A stretch of DNA of 64,000 nt from Pseudisothecium myosuroides. Lineage: Eukaryota; Streptophyta; Bryopsida; Hypnales; Lembophyllaceae. The notes beneath the pieces were generated by a model. That model saw nothing but the letters and a program-made list of their open reading frames with translations. It made no database searches and was not told the origin of the DNA. Each line of letters begins with the position of its first letter. Position 1 is the stretch's first letter. The stretch covers positions 22,940,001-23,004,000 of the forward strand of contig OX637293.1 in the NCBI GenBank assembly GCA_951799445.1, written 5' to 3'. A program made the position numbers and the translations under genes. This document shows, in pieces, positions 33,746 through 45,540 of the stretch.

Positions 33746-34040
33746 TACTTCAAATACTCTTGTTCTGATTCAAACTACTAGTATGTAGGAGATGGCGATG
33801 GTGAGAGTAGGCGGGGTGCGGCGCTGCCGCGCCAATTTTTTGTGCTACTGATCGTTAGCGATACACCATGGCTTGGTACACAAAGTTGCTGAAGTAAATC
33901 AAAGTTCGCGTTCATGAATGTTGTGCGAGTGATGATTGGAAGGTTAAGGTCTGATTATCCGAACTGTGAGTTGCTAAGCAGAGATTAGGGTAATTAGTGA
34001 TTAGGTTAAGCTGAGAATAGGTTAGTAAGAACACAAAGTA

Positions 34041-36334
34041 ATGTCGACCGGAAATTATGGCGCTGCACTGCGGAGCGTTCCTGAAGTTAGCAGCCCCAAA
34101 CCATGTGGGGTCCCTGGCGAACCAAGGAGCTGGAGGCGCGTGACAGCTGCAGAACTCACACGCTCGACGTCGGAAAGTACTTCTGCGATAAGCACAGAGG
34201 ATCGTGCAACAATCCTTCCTGAGGGTACTTCCCGCAACCCTAGCGGGATGCTAGTCCGCGAACGTGTGGCTATTCCGGCAGGAGCATTGGACATGGTCGG
34301 CCTGCGCAAGGAAGCTGCCTACCTCCGCCAACATGTCGTCATAGCCAGGTTTGCGTCCCCCCCCTCTCCAGCTGGTCAACACAACAGTTGGATCCGAGAG
34401 TTGGAGGACAGAATTCGTGCAAGGATTGTACTGCATCGAGATGCAGGTGGTGGTTTTTTTTACATCAAACTTGCGACCTTGGATCAAGTCCAACAAGTCC
34501 TATCGCTGACTCTATGCCGTCTCAAGCTGGGCACTGTGCTCTTCCAAAGGTGGTTACCCGCCTTCAATCCGTTCAGCCCCACAGGTGTGGAGATTCCTTG
34601 CTGGATCTACTTGAAGAACCTTCCACTAGAATTCTATCAGCACGTAGCTCGTACCATAGCCAGTGCGGTGGGCACGATACTAGAGGAAGACACAGGGCCC
34701 CGAGCCTCCGGCAATCCCCGTTTCTGTGTTGCAGTAGACCCAGCCAAAGGGTATGTTTTGAAGGTGGTGGTCCCTAATGTCGCAGGTAGTATCTCAGAAA
34801 TCACAGTGGAATACGAGGTAGCAGCCTTGGACTGCCGCAGATGCGCTTGGCCCCCCTACTCTGAGGACGATTGCCCAGAACAGGGGATTCTGAACTCCCC
34901 AGTCATGGCGACCCGACAACAGCCGTATGCCGTACCTGGAGAAAAATTTCTCATCCCTCGTCGTTTTTCCAACTCTCGCCATCCTCTCAAGAGGAATACG
35001 CGAAGTAGGTCCCAATCCCCAATGTCAAGACAAGCCCCGCGGGACGCAGATGGATTCACACTAGTTGCTAGGCGTCCCCGCAACCCTAATCCCAGACTGA
35101 ACTCCCCCTCGCAGAGAACACCTAAGCCTGTCTCCCCACCCAAAAATCCAGTCGTATTAGTTAACTCAGGGCCAGAAGACATGGACGTAGAATTCCCCAC
35201 AGGTATCCCAAGCTCCCCAGCAATTTCACAACAACCCCAAATACCTACTACATCCTCAACCCCGAACTCTAGTGAACCTCAAGAATTCCCGCTCCATCTC
35301 TCGCAGATGTCCCCGGGCCCTCCCCCCTCATCCCAAACTCACCCCAAACTCGATCCCGTACCCCAAAACCTCCCTCTTCCTCCTCCCCTCACCCCTGCAG
35401 ACAACCCGATCCATATATCTGATATAGATGATTCCTCACCCGCTCAGCTAGATATAGATATGGAACTAGAATCGGAAATAGAAGAATATATGATACAACT
35501 GGCACAGGAACAAGAGGCTTCATCCCAGAGAGCTGCAGAAGCTAACCAAAGTCATAAGGAGCCGAACCCAAGTATTCCAAGTGCAGGTTCAGGGGCCCTC
35601 CCCCAGATGCAAATCTTCAGGCAGCTTCAAGTAGAATGCCAATGGTACTAGCAGGGTGCCAAGGAGCCCCACTAGTGGCAGATGTGCAGCTGGAACCGAC
35701 CAACTTAACAATGTAACTGTTGGGAATTCAACTGTACCGCCCCATAGCAAATCCAGCCGTCACAGAGGGCCTTTATGGGGACTATGGACCCGAAGAAGAT
35801 TTTGGGCCTTCCCCAGAAGAAGAAGAAGCCTTCGAGGATGCCCAGAACGGCAATCTCTCACCGATAAGGCAGATTCCAACGGCTTCCATATCAACAACCC
35901 AAGGCCCACTGAGACCGAGAGCGATTTCATTTGCACCATCCACTCAAGTCGCCATCTCCCAATCACTCACTACGCCCCATCTCCAGGGTCGGCCACCTCG
36001 TAAGGTCAATTGGGTAGAAATCAAGGACAACGCCAGGGCGTACAAGGCGATCCAACAACTTACAGCTGAGAGACACCGGACACCTGAGGTGGAGATTCCA
36101 GCCTTGCCGGAGTCCGGTCATAGCACTGGAAGTAACCCCCTAACTGCAGCTGAGACAGTGGTATCCGTTCGCAGCGCCAAAGCAGTAGCGAGATTGCAGT
36201 CATCACCAAACATCATTCCCCCAGTCACGTCCACCCCTGCTGGTTACGACTGTTGGGGCTATAGAACCTCCCCTTCTCTTACTAGCATTGAGGCTTCCGC
36301 TCCTAGGCCCTCGCCATACAATCCAAGTAAATGA
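34041..36334 (+). pseudogene. LINE ORF1 (DUF4283-type nucleic-acid-binding protein), frameshifted
   Basis: The first frame (34041-35651) encodes a region resembling the plant LINE DUF4283 domain (VIARFASP through VPNVAGSISEITVEYE, about residues 95-260). A degenerate Cys cluster (CRRCAWP...DDCPEQ) and then a long Pro/Ser-rich linker follow. It stops at TAG 35649-35651. Coding continues in another frame from about 35720 to 36334 (acidic and then basic Pro/Ser-rich), so one frameshift is inferred between about 35640 and 35720. ORF1 proteins of LINEs bind the element RNA and form the retrotransposition particle. The last codons overlap the ORF2 start by the four bases ATGA. Confidence 0.8.
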
Positions 36335-39300
36335 TTGTACAACTAATGTCCTTTAACGTTCGGGGATTGAACGACAAATCCTCCATTTCACTTCTCCAAA
36401 ACTATATCCAAAACTTCCCTCAGTTAGACATCCTTCTCCTTCAAGAACACAAGCTTCGAAATCGCGAGGCGGACAATCTTGGGAAGTTGCTGTGGAAGCA
36501 AGCAGTCGCCTGGACCGCCCCAGCATCCGTAGGATACAACAATGCCCCTTTTGGCTCAGGAGCTGGGCGTGGTGGCATCTCCATTTTAGTATCACCCAAG
36601 CTTGCTAACAGAGTCTCCAATTTGGGAACCATCTTGATTAACAGGGCACAATGGATGATTTTGGAAGGAATTCCCGGTGGTGACCTGGGCATCATCAATA
36701 CTTATGCTCCTAACGACACGCAAGGAAGGTGTCAACTTTGGGAGGCAATGATGCTGGAATTGCCGACCACCTGCAGATGGGTCCTGGTGGGGGATTTCAA
36801 TATGGTGGAAACCCGCCAGGACAAAACTAACCCCTGTGGGCGGTTACTACCTTCAGCTGAACGAGCTCTGTTTTTGGCCCTAAAACGCCATATTAAAGTA
36901 GAAGACAACCCGAGGTCGCCAGGGAGCCTACCCTATTCATGGGATAACTACCGTGAAAACGGCCTTAGAATTCTCGCCTGCTTGGACCGCGTGTATTTAT
37001 TTAAAAATGATGTGGGACAGTCCCAGAGAAAATTACTCGACTACACCATCCGTAGCGACAGTGGCTGGTCAGACCACTCTCCAATGGTGACCGCAATTGA
37101 ACTTGCCTCTTCCCCTGCTCGCGCGAGCAGATGGAAGATGAACAGTGCGTGGTTAGAGGAGGCGCGGCCAATAATAGAACATACGTGGGCCAGGGCGCCC
37201 CGGGAGTCAACCTTCTTTGCTAAAGTTCGGGCCATCTCCAAAGTATACAGAACATTCTGTCGCCAGAGAGCTCAAGAATTGAGGGCGGAAGAGGTGGCAA
37301 CCCGGGAGCAACTCTCGCATGCCACCACGGTCTTACAAGCTGCACTAGAAGACCCAGAGGCCCAGATAAGACAAGGTTCAGCTTGACTCCGGCTACAAAC
37401 TGTAGAAACGCACAAGGTGAATGGTAAAAAAGTGAGGTCTCGTATTAGGTGGAAATTGAGCGGAGACATGGTCTCCACTGAATTCTTCAAAGCAGTTCAA
37501 GAAAAGCCCACAGCCTCGGGTATAGCCAGACTCCGAGACCCACAGGGGAACCTGACTGAGGATCCGGCAGGTCTCAGCAAAATTTGTGCAGACTTCTATG
37601 GCAACCTCTACGCCGCGGAACCGGATTCAACAGAGCGGTCCGGAGCGATGGAAGAGTTTCTCACCCATCTAACTGATAACATCAGTCAGGACGAGAAAAA
37701 GGGCCTCTCGAAGGAAATAACGCAAGACAAATTATTGGATGCAATTGAAGCCATGGCGCCAAACAAGTGTCCAGGGCCAGATGGGCTAATTGTCGAATTT
37801 TACAGGAAGTATTGGCCAATGCTGGGTGAAGAGTTCACGCGTATGTTACACCAATCCTTCCAGCAGGGCAGGCTACCATCCGGCATGAACCAAGGTACAA
37901 TCACTCTCCTCTACAAGGGCGGGGCCAAAGAGGAGTTGGGTAAGTGGCGACCGATCAGTTTACTGAATGTGTCATATAAAATCCTAGCGAAGACCCTTCA
38001 ACGAAGGCTCCAACCATTGCTTGCGGATTTAATTAGCTCGGACCAAACGGCCTTTGTCCCTTCTCGATTCATCTTAGACAATGTATTACTATTGCATGAG
38101 ACAATTGCTTGGGCGCAAGCGTCTGATCAGAACATGCTTCTGCTTAAATTGGATTTCCAGAAAGCCTACGACACGGTCCACTTGCCATTTTTGTTCCAAG
38201 CCTTGGACTCAATGGGGGTACCGCGAGGCTTTGTAGACATGGTGAAAACCCTTTTCATCAACGCAACCGCCTCAGTGAGTATTAATGGCAAAAGCTCAGA
38301 ATCATTTCCAATCCTGCGAGGTGTACGGCAAGGCTGCCCTCTGGCGCCTTACTTGTTTCTTTTTGTAGGTGAGGCTCTTAACAGGGCAGCCAAAGCCTCA
38401 CGTCAACTAGGTGATCTCAAAGGCATTTCGCTTCCAGCGTCTGAAGAGGCGCAGTTGATTAGCCAATATGTAGATGACGTAAATTTTACGATTATGGGAG
38501 AGGAACAGGTAGCCAAGAATCTTCATGGGCTAATTGAGAGATACGGGGACGCCACAGGGCTAAGGATCAACTGGCCTAAGAGCTTGGCGTATTGGATATC
38601 TACAAAAGCCCCTCCAGCGTGGCTTTCCCTCTCCAGCTGCCCCTGGGCGGTGGAACAACAGATCTCCAAATTGCTAGGGACTCCATTTGGCATCGACTTG
38701 GAGACTCCAGACGTGGACGAATTCCTAGCCTCAAAGATTCGTAAGAAGTTAGTGTACTGGACCAGCACTCACTTATCACTAGCGGGCAGAGCAGTAATTG
38801 TTAACTCCGTTCTTCTCAGTACCTTGTGGTTCTTCATCTACATTTGGGGAGGTACGCTAGACATCATTCGTAAAATCAGAGCTTCCCTGCGTGATTTTCT
38901 TTGGTCGGGATCTACACACAGGAGCAGGGCAAGGGTTTGTTGGACAGACTGTTGTGCGTCGTATTTGGTGGGGGGACTCAATTTAGTGGACCCAATTGAA
39001 GCACTCCACGCCCTCACTGCAAAATGGGTCCTCAAAGCTCTCCTCCCCGGGCAATCAAACCTCAAAATTTTATTACGACACAAGATTTTACAACTCCGTC
39101 CTCCTATAGGTGGCACATGGCCTGCAAACCTGCAGTGGGCCATGCTTCACAAATTTAAGACATCTCAGGGATCCAGGGCGTGGAACCGGATTGTTCAAGC
39201 TTGGCGTCTCCTGACCAGACACATCTCAGCTGCCCCTCCAGGTAATCGGGATGAAGTGCTTTCTTCTCCACTGTGGTGGACCACCCACTTTTTAGGAGGG

Positions 39301-40581
39301 TCACATGGAGTCTCGGCCGCAAGGGCAGCCGCCCTAACAAGGAATGGACTATTGCAGGTAAAACACCTTTGGGAGGAGGACTCCCTCTCATTTGTCACAT
39401 GGGAGGTCGCTCAAACTCATTTCGGGCTCTTACAGGAGGAACGGCGGATCTTCAGCAACCTTTTGAATACGATCCCGGCCTCTTGGCGGTCATTCCTGGC
39501 GGCTCCACATTCACCCATGGCTCCTCAAGAATTCATCAGAATCTTTTTGGAAGAAAAGGACGCCAGCCCAGCCCTGATCTGTGGCACCACCTCAAACTTT
39601 CGTCCCCTCCTGATCAACGCTCTAGTGACACTTGCCATCCCGAAAATCAGCCCTCGATTTCTAATCGGCCGACCTTCACTCACTCTGCGGCCCCAGCCAG
39701 TCACGCACACCACAGGAGAACTAGTGGCAACTGGTTGGCTAAGGAGAGTTCAGGTTATCAGTCACAGCTCAAGGCCCCCTCTCTACGCTGGCATTGTACG
39801 TGACTTGGGATTTGACCAGGCAAGGTGGAAGTGGAAGGACAATAAACCTCTCCAGGAATACACAGCTAAGCTTGGGAGAGCTCTAATCACAAACCGGACT
39901 AATCTCTCGCGGCCCATTGAAGTAAAATGGCAAGGGGAAGTGGAGCGAAACTTCCGACCGGACTGGCGTGAACTATGGAGTAAGGCCAGGCCACAAAAGG
40001 AAGCAGGCTTCCTCTAGTCAGTGTATCACCGAGTTGTCGCGGTGCACAGTTGGAGGAAGATCGCTGCTCCAAAAATCTCCACCACATGTAACAACCTAGA
40101 AGAGACACTCACCCACAGATTCCACCATTGCGCAAAAACGCAACATGCATGGCGTTTCGCATTCTCGATTTTATTCGCAGCCTTAGATATTCCGACCGTT
40201 GCTAACAAATGGCCGTTGCTGTCATAGCAGCAATATATGCTAGGCACCAAGCTGCCAAGGAGATTCAAAAAGGGAACATCGCTTTGGTCGTTATTTAGAG
40301 GTACGGTTATCTGGATTACTTGGCTGGACCGTAATGCCAAATGCTTCAATGACACACCTTGGCCGGAAGCAAAAGTAGAAAGAGTCCTCTGGGAGTCCTT
40401 CATAGACCATGGTAGAGGAGCATGGCTGAAAACGTCGAAGCTCTGTGAGCAGTACCCTGATAAGGTAGAAGTGTTTCTCCGTCGGTTTGATAACACTTGG
40501 CTACAATCAGGCTTCTTTGGGGCTCGCTCTCACCGTGAGATGAGATGGGAGCTGACACCCCCCCGCATGGGGGAGTTTTAA
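36331..40581 (+). pseudogene. LINE ORF2 (endonuclease plus reverse transcriptase) with three in-frame stops
   Basis: One reading frame runs from ATG 36331 to 40581. It is broken by TGA at 37384-37386, TAG at 40015-40017 and TAG at 40225-40227. The apurinic-type endonuclease (36331-37090) shows MSFNVRGLND, LLQEHK, INTYAPND, LVGDFNMVE, LDRVYLF and SDHSPMV. The reverse transcriptase (about 37740-38520) shows NKCPGPDG, KWRPISLLN, KLDFQKAYD, GVRQGCPLAPYLF and the catalytic YVDD where related plant LINEs usually carry FADD or YADD. The zf-RVT-like tail (about 40090-40200) shows HRFHHCAKTQHAWRF. The function was target-primed reverse transcription; with three stops this copy should be inactive. The TGA could be a C-to-T decay of an Arg codon. 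Confidence 0.92.
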
Positions 40582-40601
40582 ATATTTTGGCGTGTTTGTT
40601 G

Positions 40602-40828
40602 AACCCTGTAAGGACGCCGCGGACCATAAGTGTCCGATGAATGACAAGGGATTCTCCAATGTAGGACAGAACTACAACTATTCATCCTTGGAGTTTTTTG
40701 TGGAAAGTGGAGAACATCTACAATAGCTTGACTTCCAATGAGTACTTTTGGATTTTTTTATTCCAATGACTCTCACGGTTATACAATGCATGATTTCTAG
40801 GGTCACCCCCCGCGTCCTTACAGGGTTA
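40602..40828. mobile_element. Small inverted-repeat element in the LINE 3' region
   Basis: AACCCTGTAAGGACGC at the left is mirrored by GCGTCCTTACAGGGTT at the right (perfect). The interior 40635-40815 is related to 32690-32910, which ends in cctttaagggtt. The target duplication is unclear. Confidence 0.6.
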
Positions 40829-41006
40829 ATTAGCTGCAGGGTCAAGGTCAGGAACTGCTCCGGTCCCTGTTGCTGATTAGTGCTTTGCTCTCAGAAAATG
40901 TAAAAATCTCGCCGAGGCTCTGCCTCTGGTTCGCTGTACGGTTTCCGCTTGCAAAGGAAATTGTCCATGTGTTTCAAGAAAAAAAAAAAAAATCAATATT
41001 GGGTAC

Positions 41007-42697
41007 ACGTATCTTCAATACATTAAAAATTCTTAATTTCTCAAACATCATCCCAAACTAATTACAAGATGACATTCATATAGCATTTTTTTACAAACAT
41101 TAGTCATGCCACACTTGACCCTCATGTGGTACTTCAACTGACTGGCATACTTCTAACTCTCGTAGCTAAACAGAATTACATACTATAGAAATGACAATTT
41201 TGACAATTATAGGTTCTTCATCATCTGACACAATACATATTTCCAAAACACCACTTTACAATATTCCATAATTCAAAAAACACAAGTATGTTTCACCTCC
41301 AAAACTGTCTTTTCTAATTCAAAGAATGGTCTTTCAACAATTACTTCAAAACAAAAAATTGACATACTATAATTATCCAACACATTTCAAACTAGTAGAA
41401 TTTTTTTAATATTCAATCAACAATTCAATCAGAAAGGGATTTGAATTTTGGAATCGAATTGAGAAGCATTGAGAAATATTGGTTAGAAAAGTTGAATCCA
41501 ACTACATGCGTGCGATCTATGGGTCATGGTTTACGACAGTCGTTTGAAAGACCATTTAAATTACAGCTGCAATTCATATTCCATCTTCAAATTTTGGCAA
41601 ACTTAGTTAAACCACTTAAGTTTTTTCAGAGGTTAAAGGAGCAAGATTTCATGCATACAAAATGTCAACATCCAAGTTCTTAGCACTCTATTCTCCGTTT
41701 CTAAAAGAAAACATTCAAACAATCCAATATTAGGCAAATACATCTCCAAATCACAAAACAGCGTCCACAATTCTATGGTCGAGGCAACATACGGTCGTAT
41801 TATGAATCGAAATAGGCTGGTAGAAGATTACTTAATTACAAGCACTCCGCACAAGTAGAATTAGAGAAATTGGCTATGACCCTAACATAGAAAAATCATA
41901 TCTTAAGCGTATATCATACACGTAGGCACACATGCAGAGGCAAAAATGCAAGACTTGTGCCACTCTAATGCATCTTCACAATATATACTTATTTCTATTG
42001 TGAAATGATCTAAGCCCTCGGTGGCTTTTCATCATATAGATAAGGTTAACTCTTTAAAATGAGTCTAACGTACAAAGAGAGGCAAAGTAGGAATACTGTA
42101 CCTGCCTCCAAGCAGACCCTCTCTGAATTGTAGGTGAGCGAGAGTAGGCAACACAGACAGGGGCTATAACCCAGGTGAAGTCCTCTCTAACAGGGATGGC
42201 ACAAAGGTGCTGAAATCCACAGCATGTATGGGAGGAGCAAAAGTGGGAAGGCCATGCATATCCCCAAATTATTGAAATCAGACGCAGAAACCCTCCTTCA
42301 AAGTGCACTCTCGAGCTGGCGAGCTGAAACTCGAGGATGTCAAGAGAAGCCATAATCCACACATGCCATAGCTTAATTTTTCTCTTCCCATATGGCTCCT
42401 GCTCCACTCCCACAAAAAAATATTGCAATCCAAGGAATGCTCACAGCAAATTTATTGCTGCATTGGCACTGACCTAATTTATCACCAGAACACGAGCAAC
42501 GTCTGCTGGCTCTTTATGACGCTTTGTGAATAACAGAAACACCCCCCACCAGAGAAACTTGGCGACTTGGCGCTAAGCATGTACAGTCATTGCTTTGAAC
42601 TTGAGGGGCAGCAAATACCACTGCCTCATTACCACCCAGGTTTCTCAGACTTTCACCTATGATCTGACGAATTCCTTGAGATTCCTCTTCCAGAAAT
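41007..42697. other. Region between the LINE and the MUB stop codon
   Basis: The right part (about 42000-42697) is probably the 3' untranslated region of the minus-strand MUB gene. The left part is A/T-rich and shows no gene. Frames at 41441-41683 and 42054-42428 have no recognisable domain. Confidence 0.35.
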
Positions 42698-43402
42698 CTA
42701 AAGTATTGTGCAGCAGCAAGTCTTGTTCTTGGGAGTTTCAGACTGTTGCTTTTCTGTTTTATGCACAACACAGATGAAACGAAATTAACACAATGAAGAG
42801 AGGTGTCACATAAGAAGCAAAGCGACTGCAGGGAAATACAGAAAAATATATAATCTTTACAGGCTCTTGACACTGCATAATACCCCAACTGAACATACAA
42901 GCGAAATCTATCCTCACTAACTACAATATCGCAACTATCATATCAAAATCACAAAAATTTCACAACAAGAGGCAAATGGAGTTGTGGTACCACTAGCTTT
43001 GTCGTTTGTAGGTGGCCGTAAGACAACATGCATGGTGATCACGCATCCGGGAATTTCCCCCAGAATTACCCTCGAGTCGGCAAGCGTTTTGCTATTCTCC
43101 AAGATTTTACCACCATTTATCAACTTCAGATCATTTATAGTCTTTGGACCATTTTGCTTTTCTGCAAAAATGCACAGCTCGACCTGTCAAATCCCCTCGT
43201 CGAGAAATCGAACTGCTGCCCCCATTTGATCTGAAACAAACATCAAAATGGCGGACTACGTACCTTTTGGCCAATGATTGAGAATACTCTCTTTGATGTT
43301 GGCAACTGTAGTTGCTGGCGCATACTTGTTGGGACCTATGTCTGTTCCGTCATATAAACGGAACTTGAGCTCCACAGGCTCCTCCAAAGACATCACAGAC
43401 AT
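42698..43402 (-). CDS. MUB: Membrane-anchored ubiquitin-fold protein (MUB), three coding exons
   Basis: Hand-built CDS: complement of 43264-43402, 42991-43161 and 42698-42753, 366 bases, 121 residues plus none left over after the stop. Exon 1 encodes VELKFRLYDGTDIGPNKYAP and then TTVANIKESILNHWPK, the first strands and helix of the MUB ubiquitin fold. Exon 2 encodes LKLINGGKILENSKTL and then GEIPGCVITMHVVLRPP. Exon 3 ends NKTCCCTIL. The CaaX box CTIL, with terminal Leu, predicts geranylgeranylation; neighbouring Cys may be acylated. MUBs sit on the plasma membrane and recruit ubiquitin-conjugating E2 enzymes; they lack the Gly-Gly tail of ubiquitin. An acceptor (tattacag) just before the ATG indicates a spliced leader. 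Length fits the family (about 117-124). Reading through intron 2 would lose the CaaX box. Confidence 0.93.
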
Positions 43403-45131
43403 GCCTTCCACACCACTGTAATAATGCTGACAGGAATCACACCCTCGAAACAGCTATCTACCTACTAAGATTCCCCTGATACTGTCTGCGGATATCGCCA
43501 CTAGTTACAATTATCTGCAGGAAATAACAATCCGAATAACATCAGACTTCCGCAGTACAACAATCGATTTATGAACTCAAAATTATTTTGGAAGAACAGA
43601 AACAGGTGAAGCAGGGTCGTCCCACATCAGAAAATCTCAATTAAATTTTTTCTGAGATTCACAAGTAAATCATCACGAACTGAAGAAAACAAGCATCTAC
43701 AGTCTCAAAAACAACGGCGTCCAGTCGATCTCACGTCATCATCAGCACCCTAATCCACGACCTGGTGTAACGACACCAGGACCGCACTAACAAATCCAAA
43801 GAACAAGAGCATGTAACACCTTCATAAAACATGCCAATCAGCAACCAGCGGAAATTTGATCTAATTTCGCATAATAAAGTATAGCTACTTGATTCTAACT
43901 CTAAAATCCTAGCTGAGATCAAATAACAACCAAAAAAGAAGTAAAGTTGCCTGATTCAAATTCTAATATCCAAAGACCATGATCGAATTGCAAGCCCCAA
44001 GGAAAACCAAAGAAAAAGAGACAACCGAGACAAAATCACCAATAAACCAGAGTAATCCCCCTCAAAGAATCTCAAAAAGGCAGATGATGAAAACGGTCAA
44101 AATCCAAAACAGATCTTCGACAAGTACCCAACACCGAGTCCACTGTACAAAGAAAATCCAAGAAAATTCAAAAGAAACAACAACACTCGACCCGATTCAA
44201 CTCTAAAAGTCGAGCCAGAACCTACCCTAACACGGACGACAGGACGCGTCTCACAAACCGCCTCTACACGAACACACCACATCAAAACCCACCCTAAGTT
44301 CGCACGCAAAAACCCCCAACCTGGAGCCACTCCACAAACATCCAAGCCAAAGGGACCTGGACCCAAAATCACTCAAAAACTCACAATTCTCGGGTTCCGG
44401 TCCAAGCCTCACTTCCTGATCCCAAACTCCACCACTTCATCACGAACAACAACATAAGGCAACAACAACACACCCTCTCACCTGGACTGGACCCTAATTG
44501 CATATAAGCTCCTCCGAACCTCCAAAACAGCTGCTCTGTTTCACCACCAACAGATTCTCCCCGTCCACTCCGCCATGAAACTCGTTCGTTTGAATCCCTT
44601 CCTACGCGCTGCCCATGCGGAGGACGTTCGAGAAGGTTCGAGAAGGTTCGAAAACGTTCCAAAGACGTTCCAAAACGTGAGAAAACCCTAGTGGAGAAGA
44701 AGAGATGGAAGTTTGCGAATAGGACATCAATTTCTTCGAGGAAAAGAGCAGGATGGAGAGGAGAAGAAGAGCGAAATGGAGAGACGAGGTGTGGTGGCAG
44801 AAGAGAATTTGTTAGAATGGAGATGTGCGAGAGGAGCAGAGATCGGCCATCGCTCACTGGGATGGAAGGGAAGACGAGGATGGGAAAAGAAAGAAGGGGG
44901 AGTGGGATGGAGGGAGAGTGGTTCACGTGTTGGCCGTCCTTTGGTCGCCCGCCTTTGACTGAGCATGGCGGGCCAAGTGCACACGTTTCCATGACGGACG
45001 AGTAAGTGGGATGCATTGACGGATGCAAGCCAAGGGGACACATTCATTTTTTGAAGGATAAAAAATCAGCATTAAATAACACCTGTCACATATATACAGT
45101 AGTAAACTAGTAATAGGAAGATAGATAGATA
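43403..45131 (-). promoter_or_regulatory. 5' leader, leader intron and promoter region of the MUB gene
   Basis: A 3' splice site lies at about 43419. The leader exon is probably in the pyrimidine-rich (minus-strand) block 44450-44900. No TATA box is certain. The 220-residue minus frame at 44381-45043 is Pro/Ser-rich with no domain and is treated as leader. Confidence 0.4.
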
Positions 45132-45540
45132 AGGTAGGAGGCTCAGAAATGGAGCATCTAAGGGCTGGTCCGCCTTTTTCATGTGTTTCCTTGGACGGAA
45201 ATATTTTAGCTCATTTTTGGGACATGGAGAAATTGATGAGGGATCTAACCCAAGTGGTTTTGTATTTTTCTGAGCATTTTTGAATTACTTATGAATTTTC
45301 AAACGAGTTGGGTTGTAGGTCCCTATTTGTGACCCTAGGTCTTTCATAAAAGGTTCACTTGCAATTCTAAATAAAAATGGGGAAAGCAAAGAGAATGATT
45401 GGCTCTTGCAATTAATAATGCTTGTTTCCTTTATTCATTCAATGATTATGTTAGTCAATTTCAGAACCAACTCATGTCCATTTCACAGCCATTTATAGGG
45501 TCCATTCTTAATGCCTGCTCCGTTTTACAGCCTCCTACCT
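45132..45540. mobile_element. AGGTA-family MITE, 409 bp
   Basis: Termini AGGTAGGAGGCTCAGAAATG and the inverse AGGTAGGAGGCTGTAAAACG are flanked by TA at 45130-45131 and 45541-45542. It has no coding capacity. It lies just upstream of the MUB promoter. Confidence 0.85.

Larger units (their letters stand above)
33749..40993 (+). mobile_element. Full-length but decayed LINE (non-LTR retrotransposon)
   Basis: The element is bounded by a perfect 13-bp direct repeat CAATATTGGGTAC (33736-33748 and 40994-41006) and ends in an A-run at 40979-40992. It has a leader (33749-34040), ORF1, ORF2 (endonuclease, reverse transcriptase, zinc-binding tail) and a 3' region. A small inverted-repeat insertion lies in the 3' region. 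The length is about 7.2 kb. Confidence 0.92.

Noticed and set aside
34041..40581. Host genes in the gene-dense-looking block
   Set aside because: All frames belong to the LINE ORF1 and ORF2 or are their antisense shadows.
44381..45043. 220-residue minus-strand open frame
   Set aside because: It is Pro/Ser/Leu-rich with no domain and lies in the pyrimidine-rich stretch upstream of the MUB gene. It is best explained as leader or promoter sequence.
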